The notes: generated by a model from the sequence alone, not told the origin. A stretch of 64,000 nucleotides of DNA from Adiantum capillus-veneris (GCA_014529385.2 CM043952.1:58924119-58988118), one strand, 5' to 3'; positions 21,920 to 32,827 are shown, numbered from the stretch's first letter. Program-made: numbers and translations.

Positions 21920-23222
21920 TTAAAGGATTTGCATTCCTTTGGCACTCATATGCCCAAGTCGGTAGTGCCACACTGCACTGTCAACTTCTGTAGTTGCTGC
22001 ACAAGCTGAAGGTTGCGTGCTAACAGTACACAAGTAAAGTGTACCGACTTTTTCACCCTTGGCAACCACCAAAGATCCCTTTGAGATCTTCCACCGTTTG
22101 TTTCCGAATGCAATGTTGTGACCTTCATCGTCCAATTGTCCTGTAGAGATCAAATTTTTGCGAAGAGAAGGAACATGCCTAACATCTTTAAGCTTCCATT
22201 CATTTCCGTTAGCAGTTTTGACAGAAACTGTACCTTTGCCGACAATCTCACAAGCTTCATCATCTCCCAAGTATACATACCCAAAATTACCTTTGGTGTA
22301 GTCTTGGAAATGTTGCTTGTGTGGTGTCGCATGGAATGAAGCCCCGGAATCTACTATCCAGGAATTAGACACATTGTCTAATGAGAGAATTAGAGCATCT
22401 TGCTCTACTTTACCTGCCACATTGGCCTCCGATGTTGGCTTGTTGTCTTGAGACTCTGTCTCCTTCTTCTTCTTGGACCAGCAATCCTTCTTGACGTGGC
22501 CCTTCTTGCCGCAGTTCCAACATTCAAGAATGGACTTTGTGCGTGACTTGCTCCGCCTTGAGCGATCACGACCCTTTTGGTTTTTGAACCTCTCCTTAAG
22601 CCTTCCTCTTGTTTCCACTGATAGTGCAGCACTTGATGATTCTCCTGTGCTTCTCCTTCGCATTTCCTCGCTTAGGAGAACACCCACAACATCATCAAAC
22701 TTAAGAGTATTTGTACCAGAGATAGAATTACTTACAGCCATCACAAGGCTGTCCCAACTATCCGGTAGAGATGATAGTATAAGGAGCGCTCGCACTTCGT
22801 CATCGAAATTGATTTTCACTGATCGAAGTTGACTTATGTTTGTGTTAAAGTCATTTAGGTGTTCTGCAACTGAACCATTCTCTGCCATCTTTAGATTGAA
22901 CAAGCGCTTCATAAGAAATACCTTATTGGATGCCGATGGTTTCTCATAGAAGTCGTCAAGTGACTTCATCAAGTCCTCCGTGGTCTTCATCTCCGAAACA
23001 TTGAAGGCCACCGTCGACGCCAAGCTTAACCGGATTGTTCCCAGTGCCTTTCAATCAAGGACAATCCATGCTTCATCTGCCATTGTTGCGGGCTTCTTCG
23101 CAAGACCGCCTAGTGGCAAATAGAGGTCCTTCTGGTAGAGATAGTCTTCAATCTGCATCTTCCAATGTTGGTAGTTTTTGCCGTTGAACTTCTCAATCTT
23201 GAGCTTCCCTTCCTCCGCCATA
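21920..23222 (-). pseudogene. Copia-2 Gag, protease and start of integrase
   Basis: ATG at 23222 opens MAEEGKLKIEKFNGKNYQHW, the UBN2-type Gag start. A TGA replaces CGA near 23049 (VLD*KALGT); Copia-1 keeps the arginine. Downstream come the CCHC knuckle CWNCGKKGHVKKDC, protease VDSGASFHATP with an intact Asp-Ser-Gly, and the integrase start WHYRLGHMSAKGMQIL, which ends at a TAA replacing CAA. Apart from these two stops the frame is continuous with Pol. Confidence 0.93.
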
Positions 23223-23280
23223 ACTCCCACTCAATTCAAGGAATCCTTTCCTTGAGATAATTTAGCTACAAGCAAACCTT

Positions 23281-23292
23281 GCTCTGGTACCA
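23281..23292 (-). other. Copia-2 primer-binding site
   Basis: Minus strand TGGTACCAGAGC, one change (T to C) from the canonical site kept in Copia-1. Confidence 0.9.
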
Positions 23293-23294
23293 GT

Positions 23295-24062
23295 TGTTAG
23301 GAAATAAGGCGTAGCTAAATAGATAATTGAGTATATTAATTAATGGAGAGAGAGAGATTTACATACACGAGATTATAGAGTAGAGAGAGAGAGAGAGAGA
23401 GAGAGTACACACGATATACGTGGTTCACCCAATGTGTGCTACGTCCACGGGAAAGCAGCCACTCAATGGCTTTAGTACTTCAAAACAAGAAGTAGTTTAC
23501 AAAGGGATTATACCCTTAATGGAGCTCCCGCCTTGCTTCACTCTCACCACCTCACACTCACCTTGTTGCATCAACTTTACACTATGAAATGTGTGTAGAA
23601 ATGGCCTCCTTTTATAGGCCAAAAGGGTTGCCCTCTCTTATGAGAGACAGCCATGTGTAGCCGCCCTTGTGCGAATAAGTCCAAATCGGACCCTCCAATC
23701 CGCCCATGTGTGGCCGCCCTTGAGAAGACAAGTCCGCTTTTGAATTCGGCCACCGGCCACCGGCCATTGACTTCCGACCACCGGCCACCGGCCATTGACT
23801 ACCGGCCACCGGCCAACCGACCGGTTGTTTTCCGACCACTTTCCGGCCGCCGTCCGGCCATAATATTCCGGCGAAAAAAAGTCTCGGGGGCCTCCGCCCC
23901 CGAGGCCTTTAAAGTTGCCCCTGATTCTTGTCCGTGAAAATTTTGGTTTCCGGTGAGTGATTTTCCTTCACGCACGATGGCTTCTCCTCATAATGGGGGC
24001 CTTACAAATGTGCGTTTTTACCACAGAAAATTACAAGGGTAAATCAGGCTCCATACTTAACA
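23295..24062 (-). repeat. Copia-2 5' LTR
   Basis: 768 bp, close in sequence to 18508-19279 with few visible differences. Holds (GA)n at about 23380-23405 and a TATA-like box at 23610-23616. Confidence 0.95.
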
Positions 24063-24283
24063 CCGGCTCCATGTAAAATCTGTCCTCAACTGTTGTCAAT
24101 AGCTTAATTTCTCTCTCTTTTGAAGTATTGTTCAGGCTATCTAACTAGGTGTTATATTTTTTGTTGCTCTCTCCACCCAAGCACTCTCTTGTTATTCTCA
24201 TTAGGAATCTATTCTAATGAAATGCTCACTATGTTCATGCTATTTTCCGCTACACGCAAGTTACTAGGCCATTAAATGTTACA
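24063..24283 (+). repeat. Gypsy-1 3' LTR, last part
   Basis: Starts with the duplicated CCGGC and continues CTCCATGTAAAATC to GTTACA, matching the end of the 5' LTR (9525-9747). Confidence 0.94.
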
Positions 24284-24284
24284 T

Positions 24285-24537
24285 ACATGTTCTGTTTAAT
24301 CAACTTCTCTCTTTTCATCTCTACTTTTAGTTTCACAATCTGTGTTTCAATTCTTGTATACATAAAATGTATATGCTCGTGGTAGACTATGTCTCTCAAC
24401 CACTACATTAATTAGTAATGTTTGAGGGATGAGGGATGTTGACATATACATTGTATGTATACAAGAATTGAAACATAGATTGTGAAACTAAAATTCGAGA
24501 TGAAAAGAGAGAAGTTGATTAAACCGAACATGTACGA
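24285..24537. repeat. foldback element FB1 (long inverted arms)
   Basis: Left arm 24285-24371 and right arm about 24450-24537 are near-perfect inverted copies (TTAATCAACTTCTCTC at the left, its complement at the right). The transcript of either strand would fold into a long hairpin. No coding. Gypsy-1 landed at its left tip, so the first bases lie at about 8150-8158. Confidence 0.85.
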
Positions 24538-25130
24538 AACATCTAATGGCACAGTCAGCATCCCTCAAGTATTAATATACTAGCCATCTATTAATATATT
24601 ATATGTCCCTCAAGTATCAATATACTAGCCATCTATTCTTGAAAGATATCTCGCCTATAAGTTTAATCCAAAAATAATAGTCACTAACCTCTCCTTGATA
24701 CATGTATAGTCAAGGATGACTATGATGTAAGGGCCATATAATTTTATCAAATTGAGTTGAAAAAAAGTCTCACATTTAGTTATCTTGATTTCCTTTTATG
24801 TTAGCTATGAGTGTAGAATGCAAGACTAAAGCTAAAGTAATGATTTTTTTATTTTAGGCATGCTAAAGGCCTTAGTCTTCATATGGGTGAAGGTCGTTCA
24901 ATTTTAGTTGTTTGACATGTGTCCCTCAAAAAGCTCAAAAGTCTCTCTCATGTCCTTTCAAATGCTATTTTCCAAAGCTTCATTCTTTTGTTTGCAAATT
25001 GACATGTTGAGAAAGAAAAAAGCTTAGAGATCAAAATATTAAAAAATATAGTCATATAATTTTTATCCATGATATAAAGTATTGATTCAATAATGTTTTC
25101 TAACATTTTGATTTGTAAAGAGTCATTCCA
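24538..25130. other. AT-rich intergenic DNA with a short duplication
   Basis: TCCCTCAAGTATYAATATAC followed by TAGCCATCTATT occurs twice at 24561-24640. The stretch at about 24850-24990 resembles 31120-31190 plus 32545-32600, so it is a dispersed repeat that elsewhere hosts a LINE. No gene seen. Confidence 0.6.
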
Positions 25131-25204
25131 ATTTTTTTCCCAGGACTCACAATTGTGAGTGATATTATATAAGAAACCCAAAACCATCCAACAATCCAAC
25201 AGGC
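25131..25204 (-). mobile_element. tiny 5'-truncated LINE 3' tail with long target duplication
   Basis: A 74-bp insert with poly(A) on the minus strand and the palindrome ACTCACAATTGTGAGT, as at the 3' ends of the two larger LINEs here. It is flanked by the 23-bp repeat AACATTTTGATTTGTAAAGA(GTC) at 25102-25124 and 25205-25227, the mark of target-primed reverse transcription. Confidence 0.85.
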
Positions 25205-25227
25205 AACATTTTGATTTGTAAAGAGTC

Positions 25228-25727
25228 TTTCCATTTCATAACTTAACAAAGATTCATTTCACTGAATTTATGGTTTTTCTTTTTAACGAAGGCATTCTTT
25301 TGTTTTAGTTTTTCAATGTTTTTTTTCTTTTCTTGTTTTTATTTTATTTTCTTATTATTTTGTTTTGTTTTCAAATAATAATGTGCATTCTGCACCTTTC
25401 ACCTTAATATTTAAGTAGAGTCTTTCTAAATATATAAACCATTAGTAACTATATATACATAATGACTAATATAATTTATGTTTTTATTTTTATTTTTTTC
25501 ATTTTAATTTGTTTTCGAGTGATAATGTGAAATGTTTTCAAATGATCATGTGTAATGTGCACCTTTCACCTTATTATTTAAGTGGGACCTTTCTTAGTGA
25601 TTATCTATACTATTTAAAAAGGGGGGGTGGGGGCGGGGGGGGGATTTTGGCTCCCTCCCTTGAACACGTATCGTTGTCTCCTCACTTCGCCTAGCTCCGA
25701 CAGTGTACTCTGCACTCAGTGCGATCA

Positions 25728-25730
<3 letters not shown>
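25228..25730. other. AT-rich intergenic DNA with a G-rich run
   Basis: No gene seen. A run of almost only G lies at 25619-25645. Confidence 0.6.

Positions 25731-25790
<60 letters not shown>
25731..25790. repeat. (AG)30 microsatellite
   Basis: Thirty uninterrupted AG units. Confidence 0.98.
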
Positions 25791-25792
<2 letters not shown>

Positions 25793-25814
25793 GGCCAAAG
25801 GCCACAACCAGTAC

Positions 25815-25965
25815 TAGTGTGTGTATAACGAAAGATATAATTTTAGATTAAAACACAATAAAATTTCCATGTGACTGTAGGCACTCACTTAAACTTACTT
25901 CCATAAATCTCATCCTCCCCTTAACTTAGCAGGCCTTTGTGCCTCATCACCTTGTTTTTTATGAG
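25815..25965. repeat. single arm of foldback element FB2
   Basis: Matches one arm of the element at 32828-33130: TAACTTAGCAGGC, CTCACCTTGTTTT and CCATGTGA are shared in order. The second arm is missing here. Confidence 0.65.
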
Positions 25966-26506
25966 ATGAAAATGAAAGAATGAAGCTAAAAAATTTATTT
26001 TACAAAATCTCGACAACAAAGAAAAATGCTAGAATTACTTCTGACTAAGTTATAGATAGTGGGAACGGCCATGCCCAAACTCAGCAATGCAAAACATTCA
26101 AAAAACACTACATATCTAATTTGATGGTAGTTGTGAAAAGCTAGTATGGGAGTAAAATGTCCAAAAGCAGCTTCAAGAAGTCACTCTCTCTCTCTCTCTC
26201 TCTCTAGAAGTGTTGGTCGACAATGCTGAAGTAGAGGTAAACCCAAAAGCCTCAAAAAATTCCATGAAGGATTGAGAATTTTTATTTAGGATGCATTTAG
26301 ACTTTTTGGACTTAAATGAGGAAAAAGTGGTTAAAATGTCCATTTACTTTTGGGCTCACATGGGAGCGGAGGAGCAAAGGCTAGTGGAGCATGGGTCATG
26401 CGTGGGACCGTGGTGACCAAAATGGTTGATCATAGCATATGCTCATAAAAATGCCATATTTGGGATGGTCTAGCTCTTAGGTCTCCCTAATCTCAGAAAA
26501 ATAAAA
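25966..26506. other. intergenic DNA left of the LINE
   Basis: Contains a short (TC)n run near 26184-26205. No gene seen. Confidence 0.55.
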
Positions 26507-26541
26507 AACCTTTCAAAACATCTTTTTTTTTTTTTTTCAAA

Positions 26542-26557
26542 ACTCACAATTGTGAGT
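26542..26557. other. 16-bp palindrome at the LINE-A 3' end
   Basis: ACTCACAATTGTGAGT is its own reverse complement and lies next to the poly(A) tail. The same palindrome sits at 25145-25160 and 32497-32512. Confidence 0.9.
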
Positions 26558-26709
26558 GGAATAATATTAAGAACATCAAAAATATACACCAATCCTCAAG
26601 CTCATACCAAGCCTTGAGGGTCAAAGGATTACAAGTTTTCTATTTGACAAAGAAACCACTACTACTCCTAGGCTTTACTTATTACAAGATGTTAATGTAT
26701 TGTTCTAGA

Positions 26710-29700
26710 CTAATCCTCTGAGGCTTGTTTGCCTCCAATCATGTGGATCGTCACTCTGCTCTCTTGTATGATTTCACAAAAGCTTGCCACATCTAAATTC
26801 TCTTCAAACATGCGGCGATTTCTTGCTTGCCAAATATGTTGAAAGAAGTAGTACCTGATTACTTGGGTGCAGACGAGAAGAGCAGGACTTCCCAGCCTGT
26901 TACTACCAAAGAACATATCATTCTTGAAGAACTTAATTTTCCATGTCCTTTGAATTTACTTGCATATTTTCCCAGCCATGCCCCTGATTGCCTGGCATCC
27001 CATGAAAAGGTGGGCTAGGTCTTCACTAGCTATTCTGCACCCCAAGCAACAATCGGACCCGATGCCTCTTTCTTGAATCTTTACGCCCGTTGGCAGAGCA
27101 CCCCACATCACTTTCCACAGAAATATCTTCATATATTGAGGCCACCTTGGCTTCTTGATGTTCTCCATGACTCCCTTCCACCATTTTTTTGTCCAGTGCC
27201 TCTTCCATAATTTGTTGAGAGGTCTACACCAATTAGCCTCGTGCATTAATGTATGGTAAATGCCTTTAGAGTGTGGGTTTCAGAAGAGGCTACTCTCGGG
27301 CCATCTCCAAGCGTCCCATTCCAAGTTGGATTCATAGATTGGCATCACCACCTTATCATGCTCTTTCATCAACCTGTAGACTAGTAAGGTCTCAAAACCA
27401 TTCAATTGATATTGGATGGCTAAAGAGTCAGTAGTTTTCCAGCACTTCCTGTTGCCATCCCAGAATTGCTCTAGTCAAACGAGCCCCTTATTATTCACAT
27501 TTCTGGCCATTTCTATCCAATAGGGGCTTTGCAGCGGCCCCAGTATTTTAGAGAGCCAAGGGGACCATTGCAAAATGGAGTTCTTAAAGTATCTGGTTAC
27601 TTCCCCCCATTCCAAAACCTCAGCTGCACTTTTGCACTTCCTCATCAGCTCCCCTGAGACTCCACCAGATCTAAGGTAAGACCACTTCGGAACCTGAAGC
27701 CACTGCAAATCTTGACCCTGCATTCTGGACAGGAGAGATTATCTCAAAAGAGACCACGGAAAATGTTTGCATAGTCTCCAGAGCTCTCCTACTTGAGGGC
27801 ACGCCTTCAAGAATAGGAGCGAATCATCTACGAACATTTTGGCCAGTAGATGATCATTGCCCGGCAATGCCAGACCTTGAATCTCTCCCCACGCAGCACT
27901 GGCTTCGAGCATCGTAATGAGAGGATGCAACCCAATGGCAAAAAGCAAGGGGGCCAGGGGACATCCTTGCTTAATAGACCTTTTAACCTCAAAAAAGCCC
28001 ACAATTTTGTCATGAAACGGGAGCTCTAATTGGCTGCCAATGCCAAGTGTGCTTATGAGGCGACAAAGGTGAGGCCCAAAGCCCAGAGCTCCCATGACTT
28101 ATTCTATATAGGACCATTCTATCATGTCATAGGCTTTGTAAAGGTCCACCTACAGCAAGATGCACTCTTGCTTGGAGAAAGATGCATACTCTATTCCTAC
28201 CATTGCTGCCAAGATATTTTCATATATATATCTCCCTTTGATGAACCCGTGTTGATGAGGAGAGATGATCCGACTCAGGAGGGGGGCAAGTCTACGAGCT
28301 ATCACCTTGGCAATAATTTTGTATGCTACTAACATTATCCTAATGGGACACCAATGTTTAAGTTGAGAGCAATAGATCTGTTTGGGGATGGGCTTGATAA
28401 GCCCTCTCTTAACACTTGCATCCAACGACTCTTTGGAAACACTTAGATTGGCCATCCGTGTAACTGGACCCTTGAGATCATCCCAAAATTCCCTAAAAAT
28501 TCAGTCGTCGTCAGTCCATCCGAGCCTGGGGACTTTTCATTTCCAAGAGCTTTTAGTCCCGCTGAGCATTCCTCCTCAGAGAAGGCCTTTTCCATGCAGT
28601 TGGCTTCCTCCTGGGGAACCTTCTTTTCAACACTTCCAAGTAAAGACGCCGCGGGCTTCTTCCACTTCCTGAGATTGGGTCTCTGGCTGGTCGATAATCT
28701 GGCTTAGATACTTGATCATAAGTGCAGCCATCTCATCTTGGTTTTGAATTGTATTCCCTTTCTCATCATCGAGCACTTGTACGTGGCCTCGACTTTTCCT
28801 CACTTTCAGAGCCCTAAAAAAATGTGCTTGGTTAGAAGGCTCTGGTTGAAGGAAAGTTTCTCTAGAGAGCAATCTCGCCTTCTTCATTTCCTCCAGTTGT
28901 TCGTTGGCCAGGTGAGATTTGGTTTCAAGCCATCGCTTGTGCTGATGTTCGGTAGCCAATCCGACAGCCTTCCTAGAGGCTAATTGTGCTACCTCCTCTA
29001 TGAGATGTTTGATAAGTGCCTCATTGGCTTCTTTTACCCGAGGACCCAAAGTTTTGATAGCTTTTTGTACACTCCGAACGAATAAATTTGAAGCATCAGG
29101 TTTATTTATTCCCACATCTTTCTTGAGCTTTCCCAACGCTTTCTTGGTGATGCTTCTGAAGAGAGGGTCTTTAAAAAGGTGTGTCCCTGTAACAAGAAGC
29201 TTTTTCTCCCCTCTCAGGGATTACCCCCCCCCCTTCTTCTTTCTTGAGTTGTAGGTGTAATGGCATGTGATTGGAGAGGCTTTTTGTTGAGATTACCTTC
29301 ATCTCTAACGTCGATGAGATCCAGTCAGCTTGATGAGAGCCGTAGCATGTCGGGAGGCAGTGCGGGCATATTGAAGGCTTGTGTAGGTGAATCCAGGCGT
29401 GCTATTCCATGGGCCCACTTCCCACAAGTCAATCATAGCCCACTTCTCACATAAGCTCAACCATTTAGACTTTTCTGAGCCAGCCAGTAGACTGGCGGAA
29501 CCTGTTCTGTCCTTGCTTTTCCCAACCATATTGAAATCTCCAACCATCAACCACTCCCCTTCAATCGGAGTATCCCTGAGCTGCATCCACAGTTTATAGC
29601 TCTATCCTTTGCGTTGCAGGGGCCGTAAACATTTACTATGGTGATAGGTTGATTGTCCCATCTGATTCTAACCCCAAGGACTCTTTCGGAGGGGTGGTTT

Positions 29701-29957
29701 AGAACCACCTTTGGCTCCAAATCTCTGTCAGCAACAAATGAACAAGACACCAATGAAACCGTTGCTTCCTTCCCCATAAAAGATAATTTTTTTTCATATA
29801 GCATGTTTCTCTTGCAACGAACATCCAAATGGTGTTCTTGGATGGCCCACCAATTGACTACCTTCCCTTTCTTCCCTTCCTCCCAGAAGAGAGTGCCCTT
29901 CTTCCGGGTTTTTAGTCCCTTCACGTTCCAAGATTGTATAGAGAGAGTATCCATCAT
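26710..29957 (-). pseudogene. LINE-A ORF2: endonuclease, reverse transcriptase, zf-RVT
   Basis: Segments in order: endonuclease (SIQSWNVKGL at 29957, then EGEWLMVGDFNMVGKSKDR near 29560 after a frameshift; the GDFN box is intact); a Lys/Glu-rich linker (28627-29136); RT fingers (YKIIAKVIARRLAPLL, HQHGFIKGRYIYENIL, 28150-28455); RT palm (SIKQGCPLAPLLFAIGL and the catalytic box FVDDS, 27739-28095); and the zf-RVT domain (WKVMWGALPTGVKIQERGI, 26956-27246). Compared with LINE-B, a piece of the RT C-terminal region is missing near 27725. The protein would nick target DNA and copy the LINE RNA, but this frame is broken at several points. Confidence 0.92.
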
Positions 29958-30862
29958 TGGGAAAGGGGGACAAATTCTTCTGCCTCCAGGAACTCTTCAC
30001 CAGAGTTCCCCTTCAGGGTGTCCTCTTCCATTGGCTCCTTTTCAGCTAAAACCTGCATGGTATCTAGCTTGGAAATGAAGACGTCCTCTTGATTTGTCTT
30101 CCCCAAAACTTCTAATAAATTGTCATATAGGACAAGAGGCTTTGGGAAATCCGGTGGAAGACCTATGATTTGTCCCAATGCCCTCGCCTTTGTTTTGAAC
30201 CGTTTACATGAAATATGAGATACTTATTGCCAACCCTCATCTTTTCACCTAATAGTTGGAGACATCACGATCTTCTGCATTACTAGGGTGGTCGTTCTTT
30301 GCTGAGCGATGGATGAAAAGCGGTAGCTTTGGGTGGTCTTGCCCTTACCCCGGTTGCTATGATCTTGTTTCTCCACATCTTTATCCGAGTTAACTTTATT
30401 TTTCCCCCCTGCCTTGCCAAGATCTTCAGTTGGCTTCTTTGTTGGATCTATTGTATTCGTGCCACCCTGTGGGGTAGCCTGTAATGTGCTTCTCTCATCT
30501 GTAGGCTTTAGCACCTCAACGGGACACGCCCTCGCATAATGCCTGAATTTATTGCATTTGAATCAGACCCCGAAGAAGGTGTTAAAGTTAAGAGGAATGA
30601 TCTTTAGCCCTGCCCCAACATTCACCACCAAGTTCTTTGGTTGTGGCTTCCTCAGATCCCACCAGATACAGACCTTGTTTGCTGCTACACCCGCTCTGGC
30701 ATATGGGACAAACAATGGATCTCCAAGCAAAGCCGTGAGGTCCTTCAAGTTCTTCCTAAGCCATACTAGGAGGTTGACAAACTCCATGTAGACTGGGCAC
30801 AGATCCTTAAATGCCTCGTTAGATTCAAACAGAGGGTCCCAAGGGAGCACACATCGGCGCAC
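29954..30862 (-). pseudogene. LINE-A ORF1, nucleic-acid-binding protein, broken
   Basis: One frame of about 300 codons with three stops. The N-terminal part (EFVNLLVWLRKNLKDLTALL, ANKVCIWWDLRKPQPKNLVV) resembles the DUF4283-type region of plant LINE ORF1. It is followed by FKCNKFRHYARACP, a CCHC knuckle whose first cysteine codon has become TGA (30563-30565). The C-terminal part is Lys/Asp/Thr-rich. ORF1 proteins coat LINE RNA; this copy cannot be translated through. Confidence 0.8.
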
Positions 30863-31189
30863 GATTGAGGAACAGCGAGCTTTTCACCAAAACCTTCTCA
30901 ACCATTGCACTGTCGTTGAACCTTTCAAAACATCTTAAGTGCATAAGTGAAGTGTGAGTTTAGGAAATGAAAAATAAAAGGTCAAAAGACTTTTTGTATC
31001 CATATAAAAAGAGATGGTTGAGTGTACATCTATACATTTGTGTTTTTCTTTTGCATATTTTTCCTTTAGAATTTTCTTCTCTTTTAGAGTGTCCTTGCAC
31101 TATATAGGGGGTGAATATATTTTTGGCCTGCTAAAGGCCTTAGTGCACTATGGATGAAGGTCAATCAATTTTCACTACTTGACAAGTGT

Positions 31190-32528
31190 CCCAAGGAGGG
31201 CTCGGCATTCTTAACCCTGTATCCCATGCTGAGGCCCTTTGTGCCAAATTTATGGTCTCATTGGCTAAGGAGGACCAAGCTTGGGCTATCATGACCAAGG
31301 AAATGCTTGATGCATTAAAATTGGGATCGAAAGGGGGAAAGTGGAAGGGGGTTGTCATGCACGACAAACTTCTCGCCCCAAAGTGGTCTTATCTTAGATC
31401 TGGTAGCTCTCAGGGGAGCTGATGAGGAAGTGCAAAAGTGCAGCTGAGGTTTTGGAATGGGGGGAAGCAACTAGATACTTTAAGAACTCCATTTTGCACT
31501 GGTCCCCTTGGCTCTCTAAAATATTGGGGCCACCGCAAAGCCCCTTTTGGATAGAAATGGCCAGGAATGTGAATAATAAGGGGCTCGTTTAACTTGAGCA
31601 ATTCTGGGATGGCAACAGGAAGTGCTGAAAAACTGCTGACTCTTTAGCCACCCAATTTCTACCGAATGGCTTTGAGATCTTACTAGTCTACAAGGGGGAT
31701 GAAAGAGCTTGATAAGGTGATGATGCCAATTTGTGAACCAACTTTGAATGGGACGCTTGGAGATGGCCCGGGAGTAGCCTCTTTTGGAAACCACATTCTC
31801 AAGGCATTTACCATGCATTAAAGCATGAGGGTAATTGGTGTAGCCCCCAATTATGGAAGAGGCACTGGACAAAAAAACGGTGGGAGGGAGTCATGGAGAA
31901 CATCAGGAAGCCAAGGTGGCCTCAGTATATGAAGTGATTTCTGTGGAAAGTGATGTGGGGTGCTCTGCCGACGGGCGTGAAGATACAAGAAAGATGAATT
32001 GGGTCCGATCGTTGCTCGGGGTGCAGAATAGCTAGTGAAGACCTAGCCCACCTTTTCATGGGATGCCAGGCAATCAGTGGCATGGCTGGGAAAATATGCA
32101 AGTGGATTCAAAGGACATGGAAAATTAAGTTCTTCAAGAATGATATGTTCTTTGGTAGTAACATGTTGGGAAGTCCTGCTCTTCTTGTCTGCACTCAAAT
32201 AATCAGGTACTACTTCTTTCACCATATTTGGCAAGCAAGGACCGCCGCGTGTCTGAGGGGGATCTAGCTGTGGCAAGCTTTTGTGAAATCATACAAGAGA
32301 GCAGAGTGACGATCCACATGATCGGAAGCAAACAAGCCTCAAAGGACTGGTCTAGAACAACACATATCTTGTAATAAGTAAAGCCTAGGAGTAGTTGTGG
32401 TCTCACTGTCAAACAAAAAACTTGTAATCCTTTGATCCTCAAGGCTCAATCTGAGCTCGAGGTTGGTGTATATTTCTGATGTTCTTAATACTATCCACTC
32501 ACAATTGTGAGTTTTGCAACAACAAAAA
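31190..32528 (+). mobile_element. LINE-B, 5'-truncated LINE in inverted orientation
   Basis: Same family as LINE-A. It starts inside ORF2 with GGLGILNPVSHAEALCAKF and includes APKWSYLRSGS, a zf-RVT region with frameshifts (31850-32300), and the 3' end with the palindrome at 32497-32512 followed by a short A-rich tail. It keeps the RT C-terminal piece missing from LINE-A. No clear target duplication is visible, so its left edge is approximate. Confidence 0.9.
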
Positions 32529-32827
32529 AAGGTCTTGTGAATGAATAGATATCGTGGTCTTTTAAATGTTATTTTCTAAAGTTGCATTCACCTTTTTGGA
32601 TTAAAAAGTGTGATCGTAAGACTTTGATACCATTATGTAAATCATTGACAAAGGGTCCTTTGATTTAAGGACTTCATACAGATCTATTTCATTGATTTGT
32701 TTTAAGATTTTTTTATTTATTAAATTTATGTTTTTTTAATGAAAAAACACTAAAAAAATTTATTATTTTTTTATTTATTTTTTTTAACTTCCTTCTCATT
32801 TTATTTTGTTTCAAAATGTTGATATGC
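32529..32827. other. AT-rich intergenic DNA right of LINE-B
   Basis: Resembles the repeat at 24930-25330. No gene seen. Confidence 0.55.

Larger units (their letters stand above)
18508..24062 (-). mobile_element. Copia-2, Ty1/copia LTR retrotransposon nested in the Gypsy-1 LTR
   Basis: LTRs 18508-19279 and 23295-24062, TGTTAGG...TTAACA, with target duplication CCGGC at 18503-18507 and 24063-24067. The intact reference is in Gypsy-1's own 5' LTR, where GACCGGCTCCATG is unbroken at about 9526. Same family as Copia-1. The coding frame has two visible stops (near 23049 and 21918), both single C-to-T changes compared with Copia-1, so the copy is younger and nearly intact. Confidence 0.97.
8159..24283 (+). 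mobile_element. Gypsy-1, chromovirus-type Ty3/gypsy element with two nested insertions
   Basis: The LTRs start TGTCATA and end GTTACA, with the target duplication TACAT at 8154-8158 and 24284-24288. The 5' LTR (8159-9747) is followed at once by the primer-binding site TGGTATCAAAGC. The internal order is Gag, protease, RT, RNase H, integrase, chromodomain, which defines a gypsy chromovirus. A TRIM-like element interrupts RNase H at 13426-15229 and Copia-2 interrupts the 3' LTR at 18508-24062; removing both restores continuous sequence. All genes are broken, and protease and RT have each lost an active-site aspartate. The 5' edge lies a few bases inside a foldback element. Confidence 0.97.
26525..30918 (-). 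mobile_element. LINE-A, L1-type non-LTR retrotransposon, near full length
   Basis: Flanked by the 18-bp duplication AACCTTTCAAAACATCTT at 26507-26524 and 30919-30936, with a poly(A) tail (T run on the plus strand) at its left edge. It has an ORF1-like frame with a zinc knuckle remnant and an ORF2 with endonuclease, reverse transcriptase and zf-RVT segments, the plant L1 plan. Frameshifts, stops and an internal deletion make it inactive. Its inverted partner LINE-B starts only 250 bp beyond its 5' end. Confidence 0.95.
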
